DNA from: Sternotherus odoratus
Taxonomy: Eukaryota > Chordata > Testudines > Kinosternidae
NCBI GenBank assembly: GCA_032164245.1
Contig: JAVMKO010000003.1
Span: 7,016,651-7,080,650, forward strand
Direction: 5' to 3'
DNA length: 64,000 nucleotides
Of this stretch, positions 1 to 23,410 are shown one piece after another; the first letter of the stretch is position 1, and each line of letters opens with the position of its first letter. Under the pieces are notes generated by a model, which was not told where the DNA came from, made no database searches, and was given only the letters and a program-made list of their open reading frames with translations. Position numbers and translations under genes: made by a program.

Positions 1-105
1 GGTGGCAAGAAGGCTACCTGAAAAAAGGAGTTGATTACATTTGTAATACTTAGCACCTTTCATCTTCAAAGCTATTAATTACTTTAAGTGATGCGGGTGA
101 CTATA

Positions 106-406
106 CAGTAGACTCTCGATTATCCAGGATTGGATTAACCACTATGTGGATTATCCAGGATGTCAAAAAAAAAAACCGTGCAACTCGTAGGGCCGGCTCT
201 GACTTTGCTACCACCCCAAGCACACACCAAACCCCCCCCACCAGGGCACAGGGCAACCAGTGAATCAAGACTCACTTCCCCCGGTGCAGGGTGGCTGGTG
301 AACCAACCCCCCACTTCCCATATTTCCTATGGATGGTGATTATCCGGGATTTTATTAACCAGTATTAATTTTTTCCCTATCATCCTGGATAATCGAGAGT
401 CTGCTG
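106..406. mobile_element. pogo/Tigger-like DNA transposon MITE with TA target duplication
   Basis: The ends are inverted: CAGTAGACTCTCGATTATCC at the left and its near-perfect complement at the right, flanked by TA on both sides (104-105 and 407-408). TA duplication plus a CAGT-type terminus fits the Tc1/mariner superfamily, pogo/Tigger branch. There is no transposase frame at 301 bp, so it is non-autonomous. Further inner copies of the GATTATCC motif lie near both ends. Confidence 0.75.
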
Positions 407-412
407 TAAAAT

Positions 413-2247
413 AACAGAATATAATGGATTTCAAAGTTGCCTTTTCAAATTAAGACCTGGATATTGAGGGAACTGAGTTTGTGCCTCATGCGTCTTCTGT
501 GTTAAGTGATGCTTCTAATATATATTGGAGTCATGCTGCAGCTTTTGCTGGAAACTGATTGTATTGGAAATATTTTTAGGACAGTGATTGCTGTCTGAAT
601 TTCCAGCAAGATCCTTTTGTTGCTTACTATGCAAATATTAAGAGTTCATACGAGAAGGGAAGAGGAGGAAATCGTCTTTAATAGTCTCTATAAAACCAGC
701 TTGCCCATTTGTGAGATTACTCTGAGTCAACCTGTCTGGCAGAGAATTGGGGCATGTGGGAGGGAGATGGAAGGGCTTCAGTGTTTGAACTCAACATTTT
801 TCATTTAAAATTAAAAAGTATAATTTCAGAATGGATATGTAATGGATACTTGCTGTAGCATGTGTAGGATTACAGGTAATGCTTAAAAGGTGTGGCTTCT
901 GCTGCAATGCAATTAGTTACCTAGCCTAAGGACCTATATTGAGAGTAAACCTGAGTGGAAAGGCTCAAGTGTAGCTTGACATAATTAAAGGACAGGGAAG
1001 TGACCTTACCGTGGCAAGACTGAAGACTGGTGGTAAACAAATGCAGTAAGTCACTTGTCTAGGATGAAATAAGAAACTGCAAACAAGTTATTGATAGTTT
1101 AGGATACTTTTAAGGAGCATATGTAACTGCCAGTCACAAATATTAACCACAATAAAGCTATAGTAACCGGTGACGCAAATGCTAATGATTGTGAAATAGG
1201 TGGATAATTAACCTTTGAAAAGTGAGAGCCCTAAAGTAAGTGGGGTGTGGAGGTTCAGATAAGGAGGAAAAAGGGTGAATTAATTATGAATAAACATAGG
1301 ATAAAATGGGTGTTAATGTAACATGATATAAGAGTGTCACTCAGAACATAGTTGGAAAAAACAGGATGATTAGACAGTAGAAACTGGGATGTACCCATTC
1401 TCCTGATTAGGGGTTTCACCACAACAGACTGTAATAAAGATTTGTTATTTCTTGGGGGTCTGCAATCTAATAACTCTTAGATTGTGACTTCTCTAGAGGT
1501 GAACATTAATCAAGTAAATATTAACTATTCAAGTAAATAAAGAAGGCTGCAATGCTCAGTCTCCCTCTCCGTTTCCTCCCCAAAAATATATAATATGAGA
1601 GAGAAAAGAAGGTGGAAAGCAATCCAGAGGGGTTTGCAGAAGTGCTTCTAATTGAGCATGAACTGCGTGCTCTATATACCAGTTTTGGTATGAAACGGTA
1701 TTTGATTGTAAAGGAATTAGGTTAATTTTGTAGGTTAGACTCTATAAATAGGGTTTCTGATTTTTGGCTTTAACCAATAAAGACATAAAATCCTAAAAAG
1801 AAAATTTTTGTTAAATACCTCTGTGTGTGTGTTGGGTGTGTGTGTGTGTGATACCTAGTTCACTAATGGTTTTGCATGTTAATTGGTCCATGTAAATCCT
1901 ACTAGTGTGCACTAAAGGCTCCATAGTGTGCTTTTAACATGTATTTGAAACAATATTATGTTAAAGTGTACATTACTTATTGCTATATATTCAACAAGGG
2001 AGCTCCCTCAAAGCCCCCAATTTTTGCACCTCTACATAAAACTTAAAAAATAAACCCTGAAAAAAGGGATTTAATAAATCTTGGAAACAGAAACCTTATG
2101 AATAATAAATCGTTCTCCTTTTTGCTTGCTTCTCTGGTTCCATTCATCCTGTAAATAGGGTTTGTTTGGGGATAGTGATGTTCTCCAGATGATTTATTGC
2201 AGTTTTCACTGATGTAATTGCTGCTTCTTGATGCAATGTTAAGAAAC
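413..2247. other. Intergenic, AT-rich, no gene seen
   Basis: I see no coding potential beyond short spurious frames. A TG dinucleotide run interrupted by GGG lies at about 1821-1850. No recognisable repeat ends. Confidence 0.5.
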
Positions 2248-2255
2248 TCTAGGCC

Positions 2256-3127
2256 AGGGGTGGGGAACCTTTTTTCTGCGAAGGGCCTTTTGGACCTTTA
2301 TAATATAATTCGCGGGCTGGTCGCTTCCCCCCTCTCCCCCTCCCCCTGAGGAAGCCCAGGCTGGCAATGGGAGTTGAGACGCCAGCTGGCAAGGGGCCAG
2401 CGGGAGAAACACCAAAGCAGTGGCAGGCAGAGTGCTTAGCGCTGCACTGCTTTGGGGTTTCCCCGCTGGCCCCTTGCCAGCCGGGGTCCTGCCGCCAGCC
2501 CCAGTCAGCTCCCACTGTCAGCCTAGGTGTAGAGGGGGTAACTTTCCTTTACCCCCCCAGCCCCCCCTCCATCTAGCCACCTTTCCTCCCCCACCCCTGC
2601 CTGGCTCGGCCCGGCCCGGCCTGGCCCATCCCACGGAACCTAACCTCCCAACCCAGCTTTCTGCCCCCCATGCCTGACCCGCCCAGCCCAGCCTCCCCCC
2701 CACCAAACCTCCTTCCCTCCCGCACCCACCCCATCCAGCCTAGTCTCCTGCCCCCCCTCCCCGTCCGGCCTCCCCCCCACAGCCCCCTTCACCGTCAGCT
2801 CCCCACGGCTCTTCCTTACCCCGCCCGGCTAATGGAGGCCACGCGGCGCCGGCGGCACCCCCAGGCGCTTCCCGGCCCCTTCGCCGAGCGCGGAGCCGCC
2901 TCCGCATGGCAGCCCGCATGCGTCCCTGGCCGGCGGCTCCCCCAGGCGCTTCCCGGCCTCTTCGTCGAGCGCGGAGCTGCCCCGGGCCGTCAGGCGGGGG
3001 CGGCTCCACGTTCGGCAAAGGGGCCGGGAAGCGCCTGGGGGAGCCGCCGGCCAGGGACGCGCGCGGGCCGGATGGAAGGCTTTGGCGGGCCGTATAAGGC
3101 CCGCGGCCTGGAGGTTCCCCACCCCTG
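2256..3127. mobile_element. hAT-family non-autonomous transposon, 8-bp TSD
   Basis: Inverted ends CAGGGGTGGGGAACCT and its complement bound the element. A perfect 8-bp duplication CTCTAGGC flanks it (2248-2255 and 3128-3135), which is the hAT signature. The interior is very GC-rich and itself contains long inverted segments around 2400-2500 and 2870-3060. The long proline/arginine-rich frames in it come from composition and are not genes. Confidence 0.85.
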
Positions 3128-3135
3128 CTCTAGGC

Positions 3136-3586
3136 CATGAGAATGTTTGTTGACTTGACTTTAGGTAGTCTCTAGAATGTATCCATTTAATCCATGTGGT
3201 GACTGCTTCCAATCTTAGTAGTAGGTACAGTTGCTTTTTGAGCTTGTGCCTCCATTTGCCATAGGAATCGTGATTTCTGATGCTCACCACAAAAGGGATT
3301 AAGGCAGAAAGTTGAAATGATACCACCCTGAGTTCTCACTCTCTGCAACACTGGACTCTTTATACTTGTGAATATTTTCTTTTGCTCGTGCTTGTGATGC
3401 TATCTTTATTCATTGTGTTTCATATGCTGCATATGGCAGGTCCCGGCGCTGATTTGGTACTTCAGACAGAACTGGGGTTGCATAAAACTTTCCTTAAACA
3501 CAGCCTGCTCTACACAGTACTAAATGTTGAGAAACTTTTTTTTTTTAAAGAATAATTTGTGACTAATACTTTTCCTCTTCTCCCAG
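3136..3586 (+). other. Upstream flank of TDH ending in a 3' splice site
   Basis: A pyrimidine tract followed by CAG ends at 3586, 18 bases before the start codon. The exon carrying the ATG therefore probably begins at 3587 as part of a spliced transcript, with a noncoding first exon and the promoter further upstream. I could not locate that exon. Confidence 0.5.
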
Positions 3587-3604
3587 CATATTTAAAAGAC
3601 AAAA

Positions 3605-14584
<10,980 letters not shown>

Positions 14585-15660
14585 AACTCCTTTTAAAACC
14601 TTGTTTGCAAACTCTGACAGAGGACCAGGGAGAAACTGCTGAATTAGTTCATTATACTCTAAGTCTTATAGCCGATAAATTATAAACTTTCCATATATTG
14701 CAGTAGAGTGGGGGTTGAAGTACTATAGTTCGAATTCAGTGTGCTTATTTGAGACCGTACCAAATCATTTAGTAAAACTTCAGCACCATGAAATGAGAAA
14801 CGTATAGGATTCTTAAATTTTAGCATTTAAGAAGCTAGGAAAAAACATCTCTCACTATAGGGCTGGTAATGCTATGCAGTCATTCCTACTGCCCAAGTAT
14901 CCTCCTGAAAACAACACAAGGCAACATTACAAAGCTTTGTGCTTAGACACATCGTATAATTTGTCAGTTCTTCATTTTCATTTCCTTAGTGGAGGTAGCT
15001 AATTGTGGATTGTAGGAAGGTGGGATTGTCCCTTTCCTCTCCTACCCACACTTAAGAGATCAGAAGAACCATTTTATTGTTAAACTTGGCTATGGTCATT
15101 AAAGGTTATTCATTTAAAAAAGAAACCTTTTAGTTAATAGCTCAACCTTCTACCTAGGCATAGTGCTATGTAAACCTGCAATTTGTTTACAGATGAGGTT
15201 TAAAATGTTTGTAGCATTAATGTTATGTCCAAAAATGTAAAGGAAAATAAGCCTTGAATTCATTACACTTTTAAAAATACAGGGTTTTCAAAACAAGCTT
15301 TTTTGTGTTCTTTAGAAATTCTGTTGACTTCAGTTTCATTGTAACGATGAATTTGGGACACTAAAATCTGTGTTGCATATCTGAATCTATAGCTAGCCTA
15401 TTTAAAGTAGGCAGTGCCCAGGAATCAGCTTGCCTTTAATTAGCACCACACTTGGCCTGTTTCCAGTCACATTTGCTACACCAAGGATCATACGCTGCAG
15501 AGAGCAAGTTTTTAAAGGTAGGTTGAGACTTGAGTCAGTTGTAAAACTGAGCCAGTCTGGAAAATACCTGTTCCGTTCACTTCACACTGTGCGCTATGTA
15601 TATGTGTATTTGTAGATACTATTTATGTGTAGGTGTAATAAATTTGTATGCTTCAGAGAA
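14585..15660 (+). other. Probable TDH 3' UTR with candidate poly(A) signals
   Basis: Sequence directly after the TDH stop is AT-rich and free of recognisable repeats. Candidate signals are ATTAAA at 15098-15103 and AATAAA at 15637-15642. Which one is used cannot be told from sequence alone. Confidence 0.45.
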
Positions 15661-16570
15661 GTGGAATCAAGAAGCTGAGACTGTGCCAGCACTTCTTTAT
15701 TTCGCCAGTTCAAGAAATGGAGCCAAAGGCAGCCTTGTCGTTTGTTGTCTGAATCGATCACTTGAAAGTATATGTTTCGCTAGTTGCCGAGTTATGTGAA
15801 AGGCTGAATGTTTGCCAGTAATTGATGAGACTGAGTTGTGGGTGATGTCCCATAATCCTCTATATAAAGAGTGGGGGACCTCACCTTGCCACCAAATTCT
15901 AGCTACAGTTGATACGGGCTATTCTACTTCTTTAGTTTCATACCTAGGCAATTCTGAGATTGATGCATGAGGTTTAATGGGGGCAGAAGGTTAAGGCCCA
16001 CTTCTGAGGCTTGCTAGCTTGGTCTAAGAAATCTAGTTCCTCATGCAGGACACATGTTCCTTTGGGCTTTGTCTACTGCTCTCTTCTTTACTGGAGAAAA
16101 CTTTGTCTTCCCATAGGTGACTCTGCTCCTCGCCTTTCCTCTTGCAGTTTCTTACACATATGAGATAACTGACCTAGTTTAACCAGTAGTTGGAGCTAGA
16201 CATCTGGAGGCCACTTAAGCCTGAAGGCACAAAAGGAGTCAGGCATCAATGCAATGCACAGAACTCCCGCTGAATCCTGTAGGTGCCTGAACTCACTTGG
16301 CACCCAAGTTTTTGCAGTAAAAGTACCCTAGATGTCTTTGTTTCTGCCTCCCAACTCCTGCCGAAGCCCATGGGGAAGATGGGCATTTGCTCACTTGAGC
16401 TGCATGTGTGGCCTGATCTGGTAAACTAAAATAACTCTGAGAAAGAGTGGAAGAGCATGTGTGCCTGAGAATGACTTTGTTGCCTGGTGATTAGAGCACT
16501 CTGATGAGTGGTAGGAGAACCAGATCCTGTCCCCCTGCTCTCCAATTCCGCTAGTCTGTGTAGAGTGCAA
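15661..16570. other. Intergenic, nothing recognised
   Basis: No credible frame, repeat terminus or regulatory signature was seen between the end of TDH and the next hAT. Confidence 0.4.
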
Positions 16571-16574
16571 CAGC

Positions 16575-16708
16575 TTCGACGAGGGCTGGAGCACCCACGG
16601 TGAACAATTGATCTGGCTCCAGACATGCTGCTCTGAGTGGTGTGGTAAGGGGGTGTGGGTGGAGGTTGGAAAAGGGGAAGGGGGTGGTCAGGGAACAGGG
16701 GGAGAGTG

Positions 16709-16757
<49 letters not shown>

Positions 16758-17281
16758 GCATGAGAGTCCTGAGGGGGCTGTCAGGAGGCAGAGCTGTGGA
16801 TAGGGATTGGGACAGCCAGGGGAGAAAGAGCAGGGGGCTGTTGGGGGTGTGTGGAGTCAGCGGGAAGGTCTTGGGGGGCCTGTTGGGGGGCGAGGAGCAG
16901 GGAGGGGGTTTAGATGGAGGGGTGTGATCCTGGGGGGTGGTTAGGGGCGGGGGGAGGGTGTCTCTGGACGGCACAGTCAGGGGACAAGGAGCAGGGGGTG
17001 TTGGATGAGTCAGGGATTCTGAGGGGACAGGGAGCCGGGGATCGGATGCCAGGGAGATGGTTGGGTCGGGGGAGTCCTGGGAGGGGACAGTCAAGGCACA
17101 AGGAGCAGGGGGGTTGGATGGGTTGGAGGTTTTGAGAGGGGCAGTCGGGATGGGAAGTGGGAGGGGGTTGGATAGGGGGCGGGACCAGGCTATTTGGGGA
17201 GGCACAGACTTCCCTACCTGGCCTGCCATAAAATTCTGCAACGCTGATGTGGCCCTCGAGCCAAAAAGTTTGCCCGCCCTG
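16575..17281. mobile_element. hAT-like transposon remnant with internal TG microsatellite
   Basis: The right end ccaaaaagtttgcccgccctg is a hAT terminus. The left end is decayed. The interior is G-rich with recurring GGGGACAGTCAGGG-type units, and has a TG dinucleotide run at about 16717-16755. The 271-codon minus-strand frame here is composition-driven. Confidence 0.5.
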
Positions 17282-17969
17282 GTCTAATTTCAGGCTTTGT
17301 GGATCACAGTGGTTTTCTAGGTGCTTAAAAGTTAGGCATATCACTGCTTTTGTGAATTCAGGCCTTTGCTACTGGACCTTACAGGGAGAACTCCACTATT
17401 TTATTACAGAATCAACGCAGGCCTAGTATAATTTAATTTTCTTTTAAAAGCTCTAAATTGTTTTTATTAAAATTAAATTGTACTCCTCATAAACACAACT
17501 TTTTAAAAGATCCTGTTGTAATAACTGGGGTGACCAATTTACCCTAATCGTAAGATCAGTTGTGAAAAGTATATGAAAGTCCATAAAATGTTACAATAAC
17601 CTATAATATATGTTGATGGAAAGCAGGTCGGTCAAGTAGCTTTCAGTAATGAATATTCTAACATTGTAAATATGTGCAAAAGAACCAAACAGCCACTAAA
17701 TTAGTCCACACAAAAAAAGGCCACAATGATATAACTCAAGAGCTACTTAGTAAAAACAAAAGATGTAGAACTAGAAATTAATGGCCCCAAATTGTAATAT
17801 TAGACATTAGGCCTAATTGGTGGACAAAATGAGGTGATGGGCTATTCCACCCACCATTCTTTTTGTGTGTTCTTAGAGACTTTGGGGTTGGGGGAAGAAT
17901 ATAGAAGAACAGATGGAGGCTACTGAAGTGAGCTTCACCATTATGGCTGCCATCCCTACCATCTCCTGG
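17282..17969. other. Intergenic, nothing recognised
   Basis: AT-rich, no gene or repeat boundary seen. Confidence 0.4.
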
Positions 17970-18148
17970 CAGGGCCGGCTCTACTCTTTTGCCCCAAGCA
18001 CAAAAGAAAAGCTGCCTGAACTGCCGGAGTGGGGAAAAAAAGGGGGAGGGCAGCCGAATTGCTGCCCCAAGACACACCGAACTGCCACCCTTTACAATGT
18101 GCCACCCCAGGCACCTGCTTCCTCGGCTGGTGCCTGGAGCCGGCCCTT
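17970..18148. mobile_element. Short hAT-like MITE, GGGCCGGCTC ends
   Basis: Inverted ends CAGGGCCGGCTC and GAGCCGGCCCT with an 8-bp duplication TCTCCTGG (17962-17969 and 18149-18156). A second member is at 50034-50241, and a fragment lies inside the element at 106-406. Confidence 0.75.
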
Positions 18149-18156
18149 TCTCCTGG

Positions 18157-19560
18157 AACCCCAGGCCACCTTCATCCTAATCCTGAGGTGTCCTGACTGG
18201 GATGGAGATGGCATTGCCACCTCTATCAGCTCCAGCTGAATCCCCAACACCACCTGTGATGGAACAGAATTGGACTTTCACAGCAACAGCTCCTCTCAAC
18301 TAACTTCTCTTTTCCCGAAAAGGACTGTTCTTACCATCTGTGATGCTAAGAGACTGTCAAACCCAGGGGCTTTTCCTTCTTAAAAACTCTCCCCAGCGGA
18401 AGAGATGCTGTTAAAATGGAGGTCTCATTTAATACTTTATATTTCAGATGCTTTAACTATTTTACTTTCCTTTACTGTGTCTTCAATAAAAGGTTAAAAG
18501 GATTTTTAACGGTATATGTGTGTAACATTCCCAGGGTACAATCTGGACTGTTGAACAGCTGTGTCCCCTAAATTCTCTAGCCTAGGATGCCTTCTACACT
18601 GCTATACTGTCGGAACATCCACACTTGGACTGCTCACACAGCCATCACCATGCAAAGTCGCACCCAGTTAAATACAGGAGCCCTCTAGCCAGTCGCTCAT
18701 GAATTACATACAGGGCAACACCTGCAAATGTTTAGCCCAAGCCTTTTTCCCTCAGAAATGTGCATCATGTGTACTGTCCATGCAGCAATGGTCAAGGAAT
18801 GCTGTGGTGTCAAACTTTTTAAAAGGTGTTTTTTTAAGGAGTCTTTTTAATTTTCAAAACTGACTGGTGTGTGTGAGACTGATTATCCATCTATTTTTAT
18901 CCTTGCCATTTGTTTCTCCTCCATTCTTACCAGAGTTGGGTTCTAGCACTTGCCGTATGAAGTGAGTTGTTTAACTGCTATATCTTTACTCATCAGATAA
19001 TTTTGACAAGTTTTCATGTCCCCTTTGTTACTCTCCGTCCTGCCCATTGGTTTCATTTTTGGATGTGTGTGTGTGTCATCTTAGAAAAAAAAATGTTTTT
19101 AATTTTTTTTTCTTTATGGGATGAATTAGGACTTTGTGTTTGTGTTTATATGTTCAGGCTAGAAGATTTTCAGAGGAAAACAGGTTTTTTACACAGTTTA
19201 AGTAAAGTTTAGAAAATAGATTAAGTCCTTTTAAAATAATTTACCAAAGAAAGGAAAAAGACAAGAGGTTTAAAACTGCAGGGGAAAAAGAGGTTTAAAG
19301 CAGCAAAACACCACCACCAACAACAAAAACGTGGGGGGAGGGGGGAAGGGATAGCTGGGGAGGGGGGAAACACATCACCCTATGGACTGTCCCCAGGCAA
19401 ATGCCAGCAATTCTGGGGGTAGGTAGCCTCGGGCAAGCCACACCTCTTGGTTGAGCCATTCAGTGAAGGTTTTACAAAGCCATTGCCTTTTATGACTCTG
19501 TGCCAGGACCCAGCCTTATACTAATCTCTGATCGATCAGCAGTTTTCAAACAGCACCGCC
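18157..19560. other. Intergenic, AT-rich, no gene seen
   Basis: Only short homopolymer and purine-rich runs (for example about 19230-19370). Weak resemblance to the repeated unit that follows cannot be excluded. Confidence 0.4.
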
Positions 19561-19574
19561 TGCTTCCTCAGAAC

Positions 19575-20600
19575 TGAAGCTCTGTATCTCAGTAATGTTT
19601 TCTTTAAACCTGCTGTTCAGTAGCAATACTGCGCTAAGTATTGCCAGCATAAGCGCAGACTCCGTGGATGTTCTGGGACTAGCTCATCCCCGAGAAACAA
19701 ATAGCACCCTCCGACAGCCCCACAGATCAGCACCTCCACCTCCCACCCACTGCAGATTAGGGGAACGGGTGAAGCAAGGGAAGGGGTTGGAATTAGGGTG
19801 ACCAGCAGCAAGTGTGAACAATTGGGACAGGGGATGGGGGGTAATAGGAGTCTATATAAGAAAAAGACCCAAAAATCAGGACTGTCCCTATAAAATCTGG
19901 TCACCCTAGTTGGTATGGGGTGGGAAGAGGTGGGGTGGAGCCTTGGGAGAAGGGGCAGACAGGGGGTGTGGCCTGGAGGCTGAGCAGCCCTGGGGAAATT
20001 AGAGTCTGTCCCTCTAATTGCCAGGGTGCAAAAGGAACCCCAAACTGCTCTGACTTAATTTCTGTAAAAGAGCGGATAACCGTCTTTACCGGAAAGAAGA
20101 ACCTGCCTTTTTAAAAAAAGCTTTTCACAAATGCACTTTTGAAACAGAGCATTGAAGCAGTTTTGTGGCTTTCAAAGGTAAGATAACCAAACTCCACGAT
20201 TTAGGCTCAGTGAAATGAAAATGTTTACGATGCACCCTGTCCTTTTACAAATAAGTGTTTTGCTTGTTTTTAAAGTGCCAACCAAAGGCTGCTCTACTTG
20301 GGAATTGTAAAGGAAGCTTTAAAATGTAGGGTACCATATACAATCCCCAACTGATGGATTTTACAATTTAAAAAGATGTTAAAAGACAAAAGCCAGAGCT
20401 TTGTGACTGCATGAAGGTGAGAGAAGCCCTAGACAGTTCGCTGCAGGAAGAGGTCCGAGGTCCCATCCTACCCCACTCTTCTTTCCTGGCTTTTTAAAAT
20501 TTAAAACTGTTATCTTCTTTTGCTCAACATACAGTTTGTAATCATAGTAAATAAATGTTTAGAAGTTGAGCATGTAAAACAGGACATGGGGAGAAGACAG
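19575..20600 (+). repeat. Unidentified repeated unit, copy A
   Basis: Segments such as CAGAGCATTGAAGC (20149), AGACAAAAGCC (about 20385) and GTAATCATAGTAAATAAATG recur in the same order in copies B and C further on. Copy A is the longest and is interrupted by a MITE at 19795-19907. No reading frame is shared, and I recognise no family. Confidence 0.5.
19795..19907. mobile_element. AGGGTGACCAG-type MITE
   Basis: Inverted ends AGGGTGACCAG and CTGGTCACCCT enclose the words GGGACAGG, TATATAAGAAAAAGACCC and GGACTGTCCCTATA. Further copies are at 33909-33999, 40797-40897 and 41853-41967. Confidence 0.7.
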
Positions 20601-20675
20601 ATGTCCTGGATTTTAGGGGAATATTGATAAATCTTCTGAATGAAACAGTTCTGTAAGTAGCTATTCCTTTAGTTA

Positions 20676-20804
20676 CAGAAGTGACAAGAGTCCTGTGGCA
20701 TCTTAAAGACTAACTAACTAAACTAATCTCTTTGGTTAGTCTTTAAGGTGCCACAGGACTCTGTAATTCTGTGATTCCAGACTAACGTGGCTACCTCTCT
20801 GATT
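20676..20804 (+). mobile_element. Foldback Penelope-like tail with 15-bp TSD
   Basis: A 15-bp duplication CTATTCCTTTAGTTA flanks the insert (20661-20675 and 20805-20819). Inside, AGAGTCCTGTGGCATCTTAA at the left pairs with TTAAGGTGCCACAGGACTCT at the right (hairpin 20686-20762), followed by the sense end CCAGACTAACGTGGCTACC. Confidence 0.8.
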
Positions 20805-20902
20805 CTATTCCTTTAGTTATGCTTTAGCAAGGGCAAACATTTGTTATACAGAAACTTTTGAGGCATTGTTTCCCCACAATCAAGGGAATCATAAATAAAT
20901 AA

Positions 20903-21142
20903 GGCTTGGTCTACACTGCATATTTACTTTGGTGTAACTATGTTGCTCAGGGCTCTCTCTCACTCACACTCACACCCCATGTTGGCAGGAGAGCTTCTCC
21001 CGCCAACATAACTACCAGCTCTCGCTGAGGTGGAATTGTTAAGCCAATGGGAGAGCTCTCTTCCCTTGGCTAAGAGCATCTTCACCAGATGTGCTACAGC
21101 AGCACAGCTGCCCCAAAGTAAATTTGTAGTGTAGACCTGAAG
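20903..21142. mobile_element. Harbinger-like MITE, GTCTACACT ends
   Basis: The left end GGCTTGGTCTACACT follows TAA, and the right end is AGTGTAGACCTGAAG. The interior contains GTTGCTCAGGGCT and paired CCAACAT/ATGTTGG words. It belongs to the widespread GTCTACACT family of this genome. Confidence 0.6.
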
Positions 21143-21264
21143 AAAGATAAAGAAAAACTTTTTGGCAGGGTTATGTGCTTGGGGATATTTTGTTAGCTGT
21201 GCCTGCAAAGCAACAATGACAGTTTTGGGGTTTGTTTATTATTACATTCAAAGAGCCTTAATTA

Positions 21265-21745
21265 CTATCTTGTTTCATACCTCGGTAATAGTGTCTTTAA
21301 ACAAGGGATATCTTGTAGAAATATTACTTTTTAAAGCTTTGTCCAGGATGCAAAAGTAACGCCAAAGTGCTCTAAAAACTAATGGATGTAAAAAGACCTG
21401 ATAACACTTTTAACCAGAGATAAGATCTCTGCCTTTTAAAAAAGTTTTAATAAATCAACTTTTAAAGCAGAGCATTGAAGCGGCTTTATAGTTTTTTAAA
21501 GGTAAAATAACCAAAGTTTATGGTTTAGGGCTAGTGAAATAAAAAAATTATCTTTGTAAATCAGGGAGAAGCGCAAAGCCTTTTGCTAAAAAACTGATCA
21601 ACTTGAGTGAGGGAGAGACTGTTCCTATATGAAGAAACATAACCTTTGCGTCCCCTCTTTTTTTTCTTTAAAAAAAAAACCTACTGACTTTTGCAGTAAA
21701 AGAATTTATGATCACAGGATTAAAATTTGAAAAACCTGCAAAATA
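21265..21745 (+). repeat. Unidentified repeated unit, copy B
   Basis: Aligns by eye with copy A: CAGAGCATTGAAGCGG (21463), then GGTAAAATAACCAAA and GACTTTTGCAGTAAAAGAAT. Separated from copy A by a PLE insertion and a MITE. Confidence 0.5.
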
Positions 21746-21945
21746 ATGCTTATCCCCCCAACTTTTAAAATTTCTGCTAAGGCACGTAAAGTTTGAATTA
21801 ATATATTTTTAAAAGTTTTAACATGAAAAACTAGCACTGATCATTGCTGACTGAGATGTAACATCACAAAAAGATGTCTCCGAGATGTTTGATAGAGAGG
21901 TTTAATGAAATAATAATGGTTCACTACCCTATCCTTGTCAAAGTG

Positions 21946-22235
21946 CAGGAATTTGTTTGTAAAGTACCAAACACAAACTTTTATTTGTAAACTGTAAAGA
22001 ATGCCAGGGTGTAACAAACAATCCGCTGCGGAGGGGTTTGACAATAAAAAAGACAAAAGCCGTGTGTCAGCATGAAGGATTGAGCAACTGCTGGAAGGAG
22101 AGAAATGAAGTAACAAAGGAGCGTGTTTCCTCACGCCCTGTCCTGCTTTTTAAAAAATCTGTTAACTTTTGCAGTGAAATCATTTTTAATCACAGGGATA
22201 AAATTAAATACAAGGATTAAAAGCTATACCACCCT
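21946..22235 (+). repeat. Unidentified repeated unit, copy C
   Basis: Matches the second half of copy A: TTTGTTTGTAAAGTACCAA, then AGACAAAAGCC, GCATGAAGG and the pyrimidine-rich TCCTGCTTTTTAAAA. It matches copy B at AACTTTTGCAGTGAAAT. Identity looks moderate, so the duplications are old. Confidence 0.5.
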
Positions 22236-22820
22236 AAAAGCTAGAGCACAGTATGGGAATATGTGGCTAATAAGTGGTACTGCTGTCATGTATAGACAAT
22301 GTTTTCCTGTACTGATTTGCACCTGGGGATGTGGTGCTTATTTTTAGGGTGCGGCAAAAACGCCAATTTTGTGGGCTTGGTGAGGGCTGTCCTTTGATAG
22401 GCTTTGCCTGAGCAGTCGAGTCGCTGTGTGCTGATCTGTTTGTGTGATCCAGGGACACCCCCTGGCAGGGTGCTCCATGTAAATATGCTTTATACCGTCA
22501 TTTTCGGTTGGCATTTTATTCAGCACACATACTTTGTTTTACTACATACCCAGGTTTGTTCCCAAACTGTGCCCCAACGTTTAGGTTTTTTTTTTCTCTC
22601 ACCAGGATTTTGTAATTTGCTGAACGAAGATGATCAGTGTTCCGCATTCACCTTTTATCTGTCCGTTTGAATATTTCAGCCAATGCTCTACCTGGGCCCT
22701 CTCCTCTGTCTCTTTGTCCACCAGCTCCGCTTCCTGAGTTAAATATTTCTGAACTAGAAAAAGGATCCCATCACAATGATATTTCAAACACTCCACAGGC
22801 ACAATTTGCTACTAATATCT
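22236..22820. other. Intergenic, nothing recognised
   Basis: No frame longer than a spurious one and no repeat terminus seen. Confidence 0.35.
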
Positions 22821-22989
22821 TTGATTTTACAACTCACATGGGGACGGGTCCCACGTGGGGTGCCACTTGGAAGTGGGTACCCGTGAGCCCGCCTGACCCA
22901 CCAGCCTGGGTTCCCTTTACTCTGTACTACTGAGGCAGGCCAGCCAAGCCCTCCTCAGGCTTCAGCCTGCACGTTACCAGCACGCACAC

Positions 22990-23400
22990 CAGTAGGGACA
23001 TGCCTAGCTGCAGCTATGCACACAGATGCTGAGATCAGCTCCGCATGGGAATTGCCCAGCACTCAAGTGCGCACCCCCTTTGGAGTGTAAACCCAAAATT
23101 GTGCCCTCTTGTGCTGCACAGAGAATTATACACCATAAGCTCATGAAATTCACCCCCTCCCTCAAAGTGGGGAGGGGAGGCTGAACTCCACAGTTATGAA
23201 TTCCACCAACTGGTTTTAAAGAAAACAAAAACCACTTTATTAGCTACAAAAGATAGCTCTTAAGTGATTATAGGGGTTAGCAAACAGATGTAAGCAGATT
23301 ACCTAGCAAATTAAAACAAATGCACAACCTATGCTCAATAGACTAAAGAAACTGGTTGCAAGCAGCAAATATTCACCCTAAATGTTACTTTAGGTAGATC
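22990..23400 (-). repeat. LTR-like fragment, antisense
   Basis: Words such as GGAGTGTAAACCCAAAATTGT, ACCATAAGCTCATGAA and AAGTGATTATAGG parallel part of the long LTR-like segment at 31321-32501, at lower similarity. It is probably a decayed relative. Confidence 0.35.
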
Positions 23401-23410
23401 ACAGTGATTC

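Noticed and set aside
2670..3326. Long Pro/Arg-rich frames on both strands
   Set aside because: They lie inside, or run out of, the GC-rich hAT at 2256-3127. Overlapping frames on both strands indicate composition.
16426..17241. 271-codon minus-strand frame rich in Pro, Thr and His
   Set aside because: It is the complement of a G-rich hAT interior and a TG microsatellite. No family signature and no splice context.
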